Below, one piece after another: positions 54,898 through 64,000 of a stretch of DNA of 64,000 bases. The stretch's first letter is position 1. Every line of letters starts with the position of its first letter. Below the pieces are notes generated by a model that worked only from the letters and a program-made list of their open reading frames with translations, was not told the DNA's origin and did not search any database. Source of the DNA: Porticoccus sp033791605 (GTDB lineage: Bacteria; Pseudomonadota; Gammaproteobacteria; Pseudomonadales; Porticoccaceae); NCBI GenBank assembly GCA_033791605.1, contig JASJGJ010000008.1, positions 1 through 64,000 of the forward strand. The letters are read 5' to 3'. The position numbers and the translations under genes are program-made.

Positions 54898-55993
54898 TTA
54901 AACACCGGCCTTTAATGAAGCTTCGATAAACTGATCCAAATCTCCATCCAATACTGCCTGGCAATTACTGGTCTGAATATTGGTACGCAAATCTTTGATC
55001 CGCTGATCATCAAGTACATAAGATCGAATCTGACTACCCCAGCCAATATCTGACTTGGTATCTTCTAGGGCCTGTGCTTCTTCCGATCGTTTCAGCATTT
55101 CTTGCTCGTACAGTTTGGCCCGTAACATCTTCCAGGCCTGATCCCGGTTTTTATGTTGCGAACGCTGGCTCTGACACTCAGCAACAATACCTGTTGGTTC
55201 GTGGGTCAACCGTACGGCAGAATCAGTTTTGTTCACGTGCTGACCACCGGCACCACTCGCTCGGTAAGTATCTGTTCGCACATCTGCCGGATTAATATCA
55301 ATGACAATATTGTCATCAATCTCCGGTGAGACAAAGACTGAACTAAAAGAGGTGTGACGACGATTACCAGAATCAAAAGGTGATTTACGCACTAGGCGAT
55401 GCACGCCTGTTTCAGTCCTTAACCAACCAAAGGCATACTCGCCCTCAAAACGGATAGTGGCACTTTTGATGCCAGCCACTTCACCCGCAGAGGCTTCTTC
55501 CAGCGTGGTCTTAAAACCCCTGGCTTCGCCCCAGCGCAGGTACATACGCAAAATCATTTCGGCCCAATCCTGGGCCTCGGTACCACCGGAACCCGATTGA
55601 ATCTCCAGAAATGCATTGTTAGCATCAGTTTCACCAGAGAACATACGGCGAAACTCCAGTTTTTCCAACTGGGCCGACAACTGGGCTAGCTCTCCCTCTA
55701 TTTCCGTTACCGCATCAATATCCTCTTCCTCTGCGGCCATTTCTAACAACTCTCGGGAATCAGCAATACCCAAATCTAAGTTTTCGATGGTTTCTACTAC
55801 CAACTCAAGGGATGCACGCTCACGGCCCAGCTCCTGAGCTCGTTCTGGATTATTCCAGACCTCAGAATCACCAAGTTCCAGCTCTACTTCAGTGAGGCGA
55901 TCTTTCTTGTTAGCGTAGTCAAAGATACCCCCTGAGCACGTCCGTACGCGACTGAAGGTCATCGAGAATATTTCTGATCGGGTTGATTTCCAT
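54898..55993 (-). CDS. prfB: Peptide chain release factor 2 (programmed +1 frameshift)
   Basis: RF2 reads UAA and UGA stop codons. The first frame starts at the ATG at 55993 and encodes MEINPIRNILDDLQSRTDVL then RGYL before an in-frame TGA (55921-55919). The site AGGGGGTATCTTTGAC is the classic RF2 signal: a Shine-Dalgarno-like AGGGGG, slippery CTT, stop TGA. A +1 shift at CTT joins the second frame (down to 54898), giving about 364 residues. The SPF tripeptide (KSPFDSG) and GGQ motif (GAGGQHVNKTDSA) are present. RF2 level thus controls its own synthesis. Confidence 0.95.
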
Positions 55994-56106
55994 TAACTGT
56001 TAGCACCAAGTGTTTTTAGAACAGGGGTATTAGAACAGGGGGCGAATTCTAGCGGAATCCGCCGCCCTTCTCTACCTACTTAGCGACTTACTTAACCAGC
56101 TAGCAC

Positions 56107-57201
56107 CTAACCAAGCTGGTTCAAAACCCAACCAATAACAAGGATTTGCGGCACACTGACTAAGGGTAGGAACAAGGCAATTTTCCAAGACTGGGTCAGA
56201 TCTCTAATCACCATCACTTCGGTATAGTCGGTAGCAACACCTGCCATCAAAAAGGTAAAGCCGTTACCCGGAGCTGCAGCACGGGTAAGAATATCCGCCG
56301 CAATAGGGGTAGATCCTTCAGAACACACCTCAATTATCGTGGCCGCCAACAGTGTCAGCAACAGGCCCATCACCGTCGGACCAAACAATGTTTGGTAGGT
56401 ATCCATCGGTACAAAAGCACGAATAGCTGTTGCCAACACAATGCCAAAAAACAACCAGCGAAACACCATTTTAGAGTCTTTCAGGCCATCCTTAAGCACG
56501 GACGAAATACCCGCTGGGGTAATGCGAACGGATTTCCCTAACTGAACAATTTGCTGCCAAAGGCTATCGCCATTGGTCATTTCACAGTGATTAGGGTTGG
56601 AGGGCAAAGTACCTTTTGATACCAATCGATCAAAAATCAGTCCCGTCACCACGCCAACCGCCATAGATAACAACACAAATGTCAAAGTCCATCCGAAACC
56701 AATTAACGCCACCAAAATAATTGTCAAAGAGAGGGAGTTCCATGGACTGGCAATCAGGAAAGCCATTAACTGACCCAAGCTGGCGCCACGCTCGTAGAGT
56801 TTAGTGCCTACCATCAAAATTCCGTGGCTACACAAATCTAAAAGAACGCCAGCAACCGTAGCGCGAATAATCCCCTTAAACGTTCCACCCTGGCCTAATG
56901 CAGACATCACTAGGTCTCGAGGAATTCGTTCCAGTAAACCGACAAAAATAACAGCGGCAAGCAACCCCCACCACATACGGTTAATCAGCTCATAGACCCC
57001 AGAGGTCATGACAACCAACCATTGTGGTAAATCTGGATGACCATCAACCAACCAATAGAGCACATAGCAAACCAACACAATCGTCGCAGAAACCCACAAT
57101 AGGTAATCTGGACGCTGTTTTTGTGGGTGGCACGAGCCCCCCCCATCATTTTGGGCTACCTTGGGTTCCGGTTCTTTATTACAGCAATCGCTCATCTGCA
57201 C
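56107..57201 (-). CDS. Permease of the YraQ/SO_0444 type, copper-linked
   Basis: A 364-residue protein with about eight membrane segments. The Cys/His-containing N-terminus (SDCCNKEPEP...GGGSCHPQK) could bind metal. The membrane part has GVLLDLCSHGILMVGTKLYERGASLGQ and ASPWNSLSLTIIL, then IEVCSEGSTPIAADI, as in the DUF318-type permeases sometimes called SO_0444 family Cu/Zn efflux transporters. Its start directly follows the cueR stop, so it is expressed with cueR. Export of copper, or a related metal, is inferred from this. Confidence 0.8.
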   Translation of the reverse strand: MQMSDCCNKEPEPKVAQNDGGGSCHPQKQRPDYLLWVSATIVLVCYVLYWLVDGHPDLPQWLVVMTSGVYELINRMWWGLLAAVIFVGLLERIPRDLVMSALGQGGTFKGIIRATVAGVLLDLCSHGILMVGTKLYERGASLGQLMAFLIASPWNSLSLTIILVALIGFGWTLTFVLLSMAVGVVTGLIFDRLVSKGTLPSNPNHCEMTNGDSLWQQIVQLGKSVRITPAGISSVLKDGLKDSKMVFRWLFFGIVLATAIRAFVPMDTYQTLFGPTVMGLLLTLLAATIIEVCSEGSTPIAADILTRAAAPGNGFTFLMAGVATDYTEVMVIRDLTQSWKIALFLPLVSVPQILVIGWVLNQLG

Positions 57202-57597
57202 TTACTCCTGGCCTGCGGCCAACTTACTGATAATCGAGCAGTTTGGGTTATCATCATCCGGGCACTGGGCCAACAGCTCAGAGAGCATCTTCTTCATCGA
57301 CTTTAGCTCGAGGATATGTGTATCAATATCCCTGACTTTTTCCGTGACCAGCCCATGCACTTCAGCACTTCGACGATTTGGATTTACCCACAAAGCCAGT
57401 AATACACGGCACTCATTGATAGAAAAACCAAACTTCCTAGCTTTGCGTAAAAACCCTAACTGCTGGACACCTTGCTCACTGTACTCGCGGTAACCATTTT
57501 CACGCCTTGGTGGCGAATCGACCAAATCAATACTTTCATAGTAACGAATTGTTTTGGCATCTAATCCCGTTCGCTTGGCAACGTCACTTATCTTCAT
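57202..57597 (-). CDS. cueR: Copper-responsive MerR-family regulator CueR
   Basis: A 131-residue activator with the MerR helix-turn-helix (KISDVAKRTGLDAKTIRYYE). The metal-site residues agree exactly in number with E. coli CueR: Cys112 and Cys120 in the CPDDDNPNC loop, and Ser77, which selects monovalent ions over Zn2+. It should sense Cu+, and also Ag+. Its own promoter carries a CueR operator (57628-57658), so it is autoregulated together with the following permease gene. The cus-type efflux operon lies immediately upstream on the same strand. Confidence 0.93.
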   Translation of the reverse strand: MKISDVAKRTGLDAKTIRYYESIDLVDSPPRRENGYREYSEQGVQQLGFLRKARKFGFSINECRVLLALWVNPNRRSAEVHGLVTEKVRDIDTHILELKSMKKMLSELLAQCPDDDNPNCSIISKLAAGQE

Positions 57598-57627
57598 CTG
57601 ACACCCCCGTTCTGTAGAAAGACTATC

Positions 57628-57658
57628 AATGTAAACCTTACAGCAAGTATAAGGTCAA
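57628..57658 (-). promoter_or_regulatory. CueR-type promoter/operator of cueR
   Basis: On the minus strand, TTGACC (-35, 57658-57653) and TACATT (-10, 57633-57628) are 19 bases apart, the long spacing typical of MerR-regulated promoters. Between them lies the palindrome ACCTTA-N9-TAAGGT with the centre ACTTGCTG, nearly the same as the E. coli copA operator (ACCTTCCCCTTGCTGGAAGGT). CueR with Cu+ would twist the DNA and activate. Confidence 0.9.
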
Positions 57659-57693
57659 CAACAAAATAACGCGCAAATGAAGCCAAGAAAAAA

Positions 57694-60600
57694 CTAAACA
57701 GATACCTGCCTTCTTTTCTCCTGATATTGCAAAATAAAGCTATAAATCACCGGTAGAACCAAAAGGTTGAGAATCAGGACCGTCAACATGCCTCCCAACA
57801 TAGGTGCCGCAATACGATGTGTCACATCTGAGCCCGTTCCACTACTCAACATAATGGGGACTAGTCCTGCCATGGTTGAAATCGCTGTCATGGCCACAGG
57901 TCGTACCCGCCTCGATGTTGCCGATAACACTGCGGCCTTTACCTCATCAAGGGATAATCTAAGAGGAGTTGCTGACCGCCGCTTGGCTATTTCCGTATCG
58001 ATAAAGCTCAACACCAACACACCAATTTCAGCAGCCATACCCGCCAGTGCAATAAAGCCAACGGCGACAGCCACTGACAGATTGTAATCATTGATATAAA
58101 CCAGCCAGATACCGCCCACCAAACCGAATGGAATCGATATCATCACAAGCACAGGCTCAATCATATTTCGGAAGTTGAAATATAAAAGCAGAAAAATAAT
58201 CAACAATGTCGCGGGAGCGACGATACTCAAACGCGCAGAAGCTCGCTCCATATATTCAAACTGGCCTGACCAAGCAATGGTATAACCTGGAGGTATCCTG
58301 ACCTGCTCATCCAATACACCTTTTGCTTTGGTGACAAAGCCACCGATGTCTGAGGTTGAAATATCCACGTAAATCCAGGCATTGGGGCGAGCATCTTCAC
58401 TCTTAATCACTGGAGGTCCACGTTGAAAATTAACTTCTGCAACCATTCCTAGGGGGACTTGTACACCTGTGGGTGCAGAGATCAATACCCGTTTCAAGGT
58501 TTCCAAGTCGCCACGCAGCTCTCTGGGGTAACGCAGATTGACTGGGTAGCGCTCTAGGCCTTCAACGGTTTCGGTAATATTCATACCTCCAACGGCACTT
58601 TGAATCACGTCCTGCACGGCACCCACGGTCAACCCATAACGTGCCGCCTTTTCACGATTAATATCAAAATCTAGGTAATAACCCCCAACAGCCCGATCAC
58701 CGAAAGCAGAGGTTGTCTCCGGCAATGTTTTCATCGCCTGCTCAATATCCAATGAAAGCTGCTGCAACACGTTCAGGTTAGGGCCAGAAATCTTAATACC
58801 AACGGGTGTTTTGATCCCGGTAGATAACATGTCGGTACGGGTCTTAATGGGCATCGTCCAGGCATTAGCTAGGCCGGGAAACTGAATGGCCTGATCCATT
58901 TCTTTCATCAAGCCCTTCGTCGACTTTTTAGGGTTCGGCCATTCCTCTCTGGGCTTTAATCGCACCGTAGTTTCAATCATGGCTAACGGAGCAGAATCCG
59001 TCGCAGATTCAGCACGGCCAACCTTACCAAATACATGATGTACTTCAGGAAAGGTGTAGAGAATTTTGTCGGTCTGCTGTAACAGCTCTTTGGCCTTGGT
59101 AATTGAAATACCTGGGAATGTGGTGGGCATATAGAGAATGTCGCCCTCATCCAGCGGCGGCATAAATTCACTCCCCAGTTTTGAATAGGGGTAATACGTC
59201 ACCGCTAAAAGTACTATTGCCACAAGTACGGTAATACTTCGCGATTGCATTGCAAGTTTTAACACTGGCCGATGTAAAGCATGCAATGCTCGACTAATAG
59301 GATTCTTTTGTTCGGAAATAATTTTTCCGCGCAAAAAATAGCCCATCATTACCGGCACCAACGTCACCGCTAAAATCGCAGAAGCGGCCATGGCATAGGT
59401 AGCAGTAAACGCAAGAGGGCTAAACAAGCGGCCCTCTTGCGCCTGCATGGTAAAAATAGGAAGAAAAGATACGGTAATAACCAGCAATGAGAAAAACAGT
59501 GCAGGGCCTACCTCTTGACAGGATTCACCAACGGTCTTCCAGTGCTCCTCACGCGTCAGCTCACTACCCTTCTCTTCACGCGACTTTTTTTCACTGGCTT
59601 CGGCCAACCGGCTATGACCGTTTTCGACCATCACGATAGCGCCATCGACCATGGTTCCAATAGTGATGGCAATGCCTCCCAATGACATAATATTGGCGTT
59701 TAAACCCTGAAGTCTCATCACGATAAATGCCATTAAAATACCTAACGGCAAGGTGATAATGGCCACAAAAGCCGAGCGCGCATGCAATAGAAAGAGGATA
59801 ACGACCAGGCTGACAATAATCAGTTCCTGCAATAACGACGTGTTGAGACTTTTAACCGCACGCTCTATCAGATCACCTCGATCATAAACGGGGACAATCT
59901 CTACCCCCCCCGGCAAGCCGCTTTTCAATTCATCGAGTTTGGCTCGCACCGCCTGAATCGTCGCCAGAGCATTTTCACCAAAGCGCATAATCACAACACC
60001 ACCGGCAACCTCTCCTTCTCCATTCAGCTCAACAACCCCGCGACGTAACTCAGGACCAATATGAACCTGAGCAACATCTTGCAAACGTATTGGCGTACCG
60101 TCTGCATCAACACTGACGGGAATACTTTTGATGTCCTCAATGGATTTTATATAGCCTAGGCCTCGCACCATGTACTCGGTTTCAGCCAGTTCAACAAGTC
60201 GACCACCAACATCCTGATTGGACATCTTTATCGCCATTTTTATTTTATTCAGGGGTATGTTGTATCGCAGTAGTGCATTGGGATCGACTTCCACCTGATA
60301 CTGCTTAACGAATCCACCAACAGACGCAACCTCAGCCACCCCCTCCACAGCCTGCAATGGATAGCGTAAATACCAATCTTGCAGTGAGCGTAACTGTGCC
60401 AAGTCGTGCTTGCCCGTTTTATCCACCAGTGCATATTCGTAAATCCAACCAACGCCGGTGGCATCCGGCCCCAAAGTAGGAGAAATACCCTGTGGTAAAC
60501 GACCACTGACATAGTTCAGAGATTCCAGCACCCGTGACCGAGCCCAATACATATCGGTGCCGTCTTCAAAAATAATGTACACAAAGGACATACCAAAAAA

Positions 60601-60858
60601 GGAGTACCCTCTCACCACCTTGGTTTTAGGCACAGACAACATAGACGTCGTTAAGGGGTACGTCACCTGATCTTCTACCACTTGTGGCGACTGCCCAGGG
60701 TATTTGGTAAACACTATGACTTGCACATCCGAAAGGTCGGGAATCGCATCCAGCGGTACATTTTTATAGGCAAACAAACCCACCAAGGCAATAATCACCG
60801 CAGCAATCAAGATCATAAAACGATCACGTAACGAAGCACTGATGATGGCATTAATCAT
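57694..60858 (-). CDS. cusA: Heavy-metal RND efflux pump, CusA-type
   Basis: A 1054-residue inner-membrane proton-driven pump of the HME-RND family. It has the two six-helix halves with large periplasmic loops (IRDLSDVQVIVFTKYPGQ-like start, LSDVQVIVFTKYPGQSPQVVEDQ, and SEFMPPLDEGDILYMPTTFPGIS). The region SAPLAMIETTVRL and RTDMLSTGIKTPVGIKI holds the methionines that bind Cu+ or Ag+ in CusA. Cadmium/zinc pumps lack this set. It overlaps cusB by 8 bases and would pump metal from periplasm or cytoplasm out through the CusB-TolC-like channel. Confidence 0.93.
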   Translation of the reverse strand: MINAIISASLRDRFMILIAAVIIALVGLFAYKNVPLDAIPDLSDVQVIVFTKYPGQSPQVVEDQVTYPLTTSMLSVPKTKVVRGYSFFGMSFVYIIFEDGTDMYWARSRVLESLNYVSGRLPQGISPTLGPDATGVGWIYEYALVDKTGKHDLAQLRSLQDWYLRYPLQAVEGVAEVASVGGFVKQYQVEVDPNALLRYNIPLNKIKMAIKMSNQDVGGRLVELAETEYMVRGLGYIKSIEDIKSIPVSVDADGTPIRLQDVAQVHIGPELRRGVVELNGEGEVAGGVVIMRFGENALATIQAVRAKLDELKSGLPGGVEIVPVYDRGDLIERAVKSLNTSLLQELIIVSLVVILFLLHARSAFVAIITLPLGILMAFIVMRLQGLNANIMSLGGIAITIGTMVDGAIVMVENGHSRLAEASEKKSREEKGSELTREEHWKTVGESCQEVGPALFFSLLVITVSFLPIFTMQAQEGRLFSPLAFTATYAMAASAILAVTLVPVMMGYFLRGKIISEQKNPISRALHALHRPVLKLAMQSRSITVLVAIVLLAVTYYPYSKLGSEFMPPLDEGDILYMPTTFPGISITKAKELLQQTDKILYTFPEVHHVFGKVGRAESATDSAPLAMIETTVRLKPREEWPNPKKSTKGLMKEMDQAIQFPGLANAWTMPIKTRTDMLSTGIKTPVGIKISGPNLNVLQQLSLDIEQAMKTLPETTSAFGDRAVGGYYLDFDINREKAARYGLTVGAVQDVIQSAVGGMNITETVEGLERYPVNLRYPRELRGDLETLKRVLISAPTGVQVPLGMVAEVNFQRGPPVIKSEDARPNAWIYVDISTSDIGGFVTKAKGVLDEQVRIPPGYTIAWSGQFEYMERASARLSIVAPATLLIIFLLLYFNFRNMIEPVLVMISIPFGLVGGIWLVYINDYNLSVAVAVGFIALAGMAAEIGVLVLSFIDTEIAKRRSATPLRLSLDEVKAAVLSATSRRVRPVAMTAISTMAGLVPIMLSSGTGSDVTHRIAAPMLGGMLTVLILNLLVLPVIYSFILQYQEKRRQVSV

Positions 60859-62197
60859 GGCTTTTCACTCCATGCATGGAGTGGTCCATCATGTCACTCT
60901 GTTGCATAGTAGAGTGCTCATTCATTTCATTCTGACTGTCACCAGAAGCCTTTAAGTTGCTCATCATCTTAGCCGCGGCTTCACGCAGTTTAGATTCAGA
61001 ATCCACCAAAAATTGGGCAGAGGTCACCACCTCGTCTCCCTCATTAAGGCCTTCCAAAATTGCTACCTGCCCACTGGACTCAATGCCTAACTTAACGATT
61101 CTTGGTTCAAATTTCCCTTGACCTCGCGCCACAAAGACTTGTGTCCGCTCCCCAGTGCGGACGACGGCCTCTGCCGGTATCACCACCATTTTTTTCTGGA
61201 CATCCGATTGAATGCTAACCTCCGCAAACATCTCTGGGCGCAGCAATCCCTCAGTATTATCAAAAACCACACGCACCTTGGTGGTCCGTGTTTTGGCTTC
61301 GGCATAAGGGTAGATATAGGCGATGGATCCCCTGAACGTTTTACCGGGTACGGATGCCAAGGTCATCTCAACTTCATCACCAAGCTTCACCCAAGGCAAT
61401 TCGTATTCATATATGCTGGCATACACCCAAACCCGACTAAGATCGACCACCCTATATAACTCTGTTGCCGGTGTTACATATTGGCCCTGGCGTGATCCAA
61501 TACGAATCGCCGTTCCCGCTGCCGGCGAATGAATATGCAAACTTTTTTTAATTTTTCGGGTTTTTTCCAGCTCTTGAATTTGATGTTCTGGAACATCTAA
61601 TAGCTGCAAGCGTTCACGAGAACTCTTGACGAGATCCTCAGCACCTTTTTTGATTTCAGTGAACGGGCTTTTTTTCAACACCGACAAATTATTCAGTGCC
61701 AATAAATACTCTTGTTGAGTAGACACTAATTTGGGTGAATAAATACTCAGCAAAATATCGTCCTCCATAATATTTTGCCCAGTTTTATCTATGAATATCT
61801 CTTCTATCCATCCCTCTACTTTCGGGTGCAACCGCACCATATTTTCCTCATCATAATCCACACGACCCAGAGCACGAATCTTTCGGCTTATTGCCGAATA
61901 TTTGGCCACGGCAGTTCGAACACCCATATTCTGCACCACCACCGGATCGATTTTTACCATACCAGCTACCTCACTGCTCTCGTTGTCGGCATAAACAGGG
62001 ACATAATCCATACCCATGGAATCTTGCGCTGGCACTGGAGAGGTGACATCTGGGTTCATAGGATTACGGTAAAACAGCGGCTTCGCTTCTTCCTCTACTC
62101 CTACGGGAGATGAACCACCATGACTGGACAACCAATAACCCATGCCTACACCAACAGCTAGCATCAAGGCAGCAATTAATAGAGTGAATTTATTCAT
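60851..62197 (-). CDS. cusB: Periplasmic adaptor of the efflux pump, CusB-type
   Basis: A membrane-fusion protein of about 448 residues. It has an N-terminal anchor (NKFTLLIAALMLAVGVGMGYWL), then a heavy-metal-binding YRNPMNPDVTSPVPAQDSMGMDYVPVY segment like that in CusB relatives, then hairpin, lipoyl and beta-barrel domains. The C-terminus is rich in Met and His (EMNEHSTMQQ, then SDMMDHSMHG), which suggests extra metal binding. I placed the start at the ATG at 62197; the frame is open from 62215 inside the outer-membrane gene. It bridges CusA and the outer-membrane channel. Confidence 0.92.
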   Translation of the reverse strand: MNKFTLLIAALMLAVGVGMGYWLSSHGGSSPVGVEEEAKPLFYRNPMNPDVTSPVPAQDSMGMDYVPVYADNESSEVAGMVKIDPVVVQNMGVRTAVAKYSAISRKIRALGRVDYDEENMVRLHPKVEGWIEEIFIDKTGQNIMEDDILLSIYSPKLVSTQQEYLLALNNLSVLKKSPFTEIKKGAEDLVKSSRERLQLLDVPEHQIQELEKTRKIKKSLHIHSPAAGTAIRIGSRQGQYVTPATELYRVVDLSRVWVYASIYEYELPWVKLGDEVEMTLASVPGKTFRGSIAYIYPYAEAKTRTTKVRVVFDNTEGLLRPEMFAEVSIQSDVQKKMVVIPAEAVVRTGERTQVFVARGQGKFEPRIVKLGIESSGQVAILEGLNEGDEVVTSAQFLVDSESKLREAAAKMMSNLKASGDSQNEMNEHSTMQQSDMMDHSMHGVKSHD

Positions 62198-63518
62198 AAA
62201 TAGATTCCTCGCCAACAGCAGCTTCCAGCCGCGCTAATGCTTGCTTCGCATCACTCAAGGCCTTCCAGTATTGAAGCTGATAATTAAAAAGTGTTATTTG
62301 GCTACGAACCAAATTAAGAAAATCGACTTCACTGACTTGATAGCCAGCCAACATGGATTCCACAGTTTGCTGCGCTTGCGGCACAATGCCGCTACCAAAT
62401 AATGAAAGTTGCTGTTTAGCACGATGATAATCCGTCACTGCTGACGAAATAGCACCCATCACAACACCCCTTTCATCGAGTAACGCATAACGGTTTTTTT
62501 GCAGCTCAGAACTTTTTTGACTAACCGCCTTTGATTGTTTTCTACCCGCGTACAACGGTATTTTTACGCCAACCATGACCGAAACAAAATCTGAACGAGC
62601 GCCACCGCTGGGCAATGGATTGTCGCCAGTACGGTCGCCATAGGTCATACCTAGTTTAAAGTCGGGATAGTAATCACGTTTAGCAAGATCAAGACGGGAT
62701 TTGGCAGCATCTACCTGCACCTCCATTTGCCTTAATAAGGGCCGCATTAACTCAGCTTTTAGGTACAGCTCATCCTCACCAACGAGCGAAGGCATCTCCT
62801 TGGATATATGTCCCGGCAAACTCAGCTCATTGGTGGCAGCTCGACCCATAAGAATATTAAGCTGGATGGATTGATTCCGCCGCATCGCCTGTAGCTGAAT
62901 ATCCTGATCCATCAATTTGGATAATTCCAATTGCGATAGCAGTACATCCTGCTGCAAACCCAGACCCGTTTCGTATTTGGTTTTTGCAACAGTAATAAAT
63001 TGGCGAAAGAGGGATTGATTGATCCCTACTGTTTCTAGCGCACGATCTAAATAATAAAGCTGCCACCATTTACTTTTCACGTTCTTAACAAGCTGTAATC
63101 GAACTTCATCCACTGAATATCCGGCAGCCTGTGCATCATATTCCGCGGCCTCTTCTTTCAAGTCCAACTTCCCAGGAAAAGGAATCTCCTGGCTAAAGCC
63201 AATCTGTAACTGTGTCATCGATTCTTGAAATCGATCATAGGTGTCAGTAGGAAAGTTCATCGCATTCAAATTGACCATTGGGTCGGGCAATGCACCTACT
63301 TGTGAAGGAACGTCAACCAAGGCTTCATAACGCGCCTGCATTTCTGCAAGGTTAGGGTTGTCTCTTATTGCAACGTCAACGGCCGTCTGAGCAGACAATA
63401 CTGCCCCTTGTACTTGTTCGCTGGCGTAGGACGTATCGGCTATCAAAACAAGGTTTATAACACCCGCAGTAAAAACGCATAAACTGGTCTTTATTGCCCC
63501 ATTAAGAACAAACTTCAT
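62190..63518 (-). CDS. TolC-family outer-membrane efflux protein
   Basis: A protein of about 442 residues with a signal peptide ending SYA-SEQ, and the OEP repeats: DVAIRDNPNLAEMQARYEA, LGMTYGDRTGDN and VSVMVGVKIPLYAGRKQSKAV. It forms the outer-membrane tunnel of the tripartite pump. I chose the ATG at 63518 (MKFVLNGAIKTSL) because it begins the signal peptide; the frame is open from 63572. It overlaps cusB, which indicates one operon. The position marks it as the CusC equivalent, though sequence alone places it only in the family. Confidence 0.88.
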   Translation of the reverse strand: MKFVLNGAIKTSLCVFTAGVINLVLIADTSYASEQVQGAVLSAQTAVDVAIRDNPNLAEMQARYEALVDVPSQVGALPDPMVNLNAMNFPTDTYDRFQESMTQLQIGFSQEIPFPGKLDLKEEAAEYDAQAAGYSVDEVRLQLVKNVKSKWWQLYYLDRALETVGINQSLFRQFITVAKTKYETGLGLQQDVLLSQLELSKLMDQDIQLQAMRRNQSIQLNILMGRAATNELSLPGHISKEMPSLVGEDELYLKAELMRPLLRQMEVQVDAAKSRLDLAKRDYYPDFKLGMTYGDRTGDNPLPSGGARSDFVSVMVGVKIPLYAGRKQSKAVSQKSSELQKNRYALLDERGVVMGAISSAVTDYHRAKQQLSLFGSGIVPQAQQTVESMLAGYQVSEVDFLNLVRSQITLFNYQLQYWKALSDAKQALARLEAAVGEESIYE

Positions 63519-63785
63519 AACAACAAATTCCGGAAAATATGCTGTTGTGAATAAGCGAGAAAATCGTTTCATTCTTTTTAATACTCCACCATCAGAGCAC
63601 TACTCTCTATCAAGTGCATCTGTCTATCACAGGAGAAGGTATGAATTTTTAAAGGACACACTGTTAGTGTGCAAAAGAAATCTATACCTACTTATCACTC
63701 ACCATCATTGGGGACAGTCGTTCTGTCATAGCCAATGGAAACACAACCTGATAACAAGTCAGTTACGTGAGAAATGTAGGGTTAT

Positions 63786-64000
63786 TTAATCCAGCCAGAC
63801 ACAAATGCGCTGGTGAAGGGGAGGACCGGAGGGGGGAATAAAAGAGTAGTAATAGGGACTGATTTTTCCTGTCGTTATCGCCCACAGAAAAAAGAAGCTA
63901 CAGATAGAAACAATCAGCGACAAGCCAAAAAGAAAATCAACGAATTGATGTTGCACCACCAATACACTGTCAGCCAGAGCATCACAGCAGTGTTGATCAG
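63786..64000 (-). CDS. Small membrane protein upstream of the cus operon (partial, 5' end outside window)
   Basis: The last 71 codons of a gene that continues past the right edge: DQHCCDALADSVLVVQHQFV, then DFLFGLSLIVSICSFFFLWA as a single hydrophobic segment, then PYYYSFIPPSGPPLHQRICVWLD and a TAA stop. The HCC near the cut end and the location upstream of the metal-efflux genes suggest a small copper-linked membrane protein such as those often placed before cusCBA. I do not recognise the family. The gap to the TolC-family gene is about 270 bases. Confidence 0.65.
   Translation of the reverse strand, partial: DQHCCDALADSVLVVQHQFVDFLFGLSLIVSICSFFFLWAITTGKISPYYYSFIPPSGPPLHQRICVWLD

Noticed and set aside
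1..64000. CRISPR arrays, insertion sequences or rRNA genes
   Set aside because: No regularly spaced repeats, transposase genes or rRNA sequence were seen anywhere in the window.

Overview
The window reads as a stretch of a gammaproteobacterial chromosome. The evidence is the gene content and order: queA-tgt-secD-secF, lptF/lptG divergent from pepA-holC-valS, lysS-prfB with an RF2 frameshift signal, the mlaFEDCB lipid-transport operon, a CueR regulator with the classic copper promoter, and a phasin/TetR polyhydroxyalkanoate locus. A marine, PHA-storing lineage such as Cellvibrionales/Spongiibacteraceae is my guess from this mix; no 16S or other marker settles it.

Layout. (1) 1-5340: tRNA-modification and Sec genes on the minus strand (queA, tgt, secD, secF), without the usual yajC, followed by an intrinsic terminator. 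(2) 5455-5580: promoter and tRNA-Leu(CAA). (3) 6146-18434: a mixed-strand, apparently GC-richer block of glycan or secondary-metabolite genes. It holds a GT-C mannosyl/arabinosyltransferase-like protein, an FAD oxidoreductase of the UDP-galactopyranose-mutase-like type, GT2 and GT4 glycosyltransferases, a polysaccharide-deacetylase-like protein, a nucleotidyltransferase-like protein coupled to an HprK-like P-loop kinase, an ABC exporter and a decayed receiver domain. It looks like an island next to the tRNA. (4) 18828-19227: a 400-bp element with every hallmark of a single integron gene cassette (TTG-started YbjQ-like gene plus an attC site) but no integrase nearby. A peroxiredoxin that has lost its peroxidatic cysteine follows. 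(5) 19975-29776: a minus-strand run of stress/energy genes (P-type ATPase, LOG-family protein, beta-CASP metallo-hydrolase, Na/Pi cotransporter, phosphoketolase). (6) 29777-30949: no intact gene. (7) 30950-36167: PhnA/YjdM, a small protein overlapping a SulP transporter, pckA, and small DUF2970 and ribbon-helix-helix proteins. (8) 36722-39761: mlaFEDCB. (9) 39965-44047: a NlpC/P60-like hydrolase, a probable broken secreted-protein gene, PHA-system genes, an outer-membrane-protein remnant and an RDD protein. (10) 44127-51874: lptG/lptF, then pepA-holC-hypothetical-valS and a terminator. (11) 52066-55993: a diguanylate cyclase, lysS and prfB. (12) 56107-64000: copper/silver resistance, with cueR and its permease downstream of a cusCBA-type RND efflux operon and an upstream small membrane protein cut by the window edge.

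How the parts fit. Mla and Lpt genes maintain the outer membrane, and Sec genes export proteins to it. The glycan locus probably makes or modifies a surface polymer. Phosphoketolase consumes phosphate, which the adjacent Na/Pi carrier could supply. The Cus/CueR set removes monovalent copper or silver. The most unusual items are the solitary integron cassette and the nucleotidyltransferase-kinase-exporter trio in the glycan locus. That trio recalls the tailoring genes of some lasso-peptide clusters, but no precursor or cyclase gene is present.
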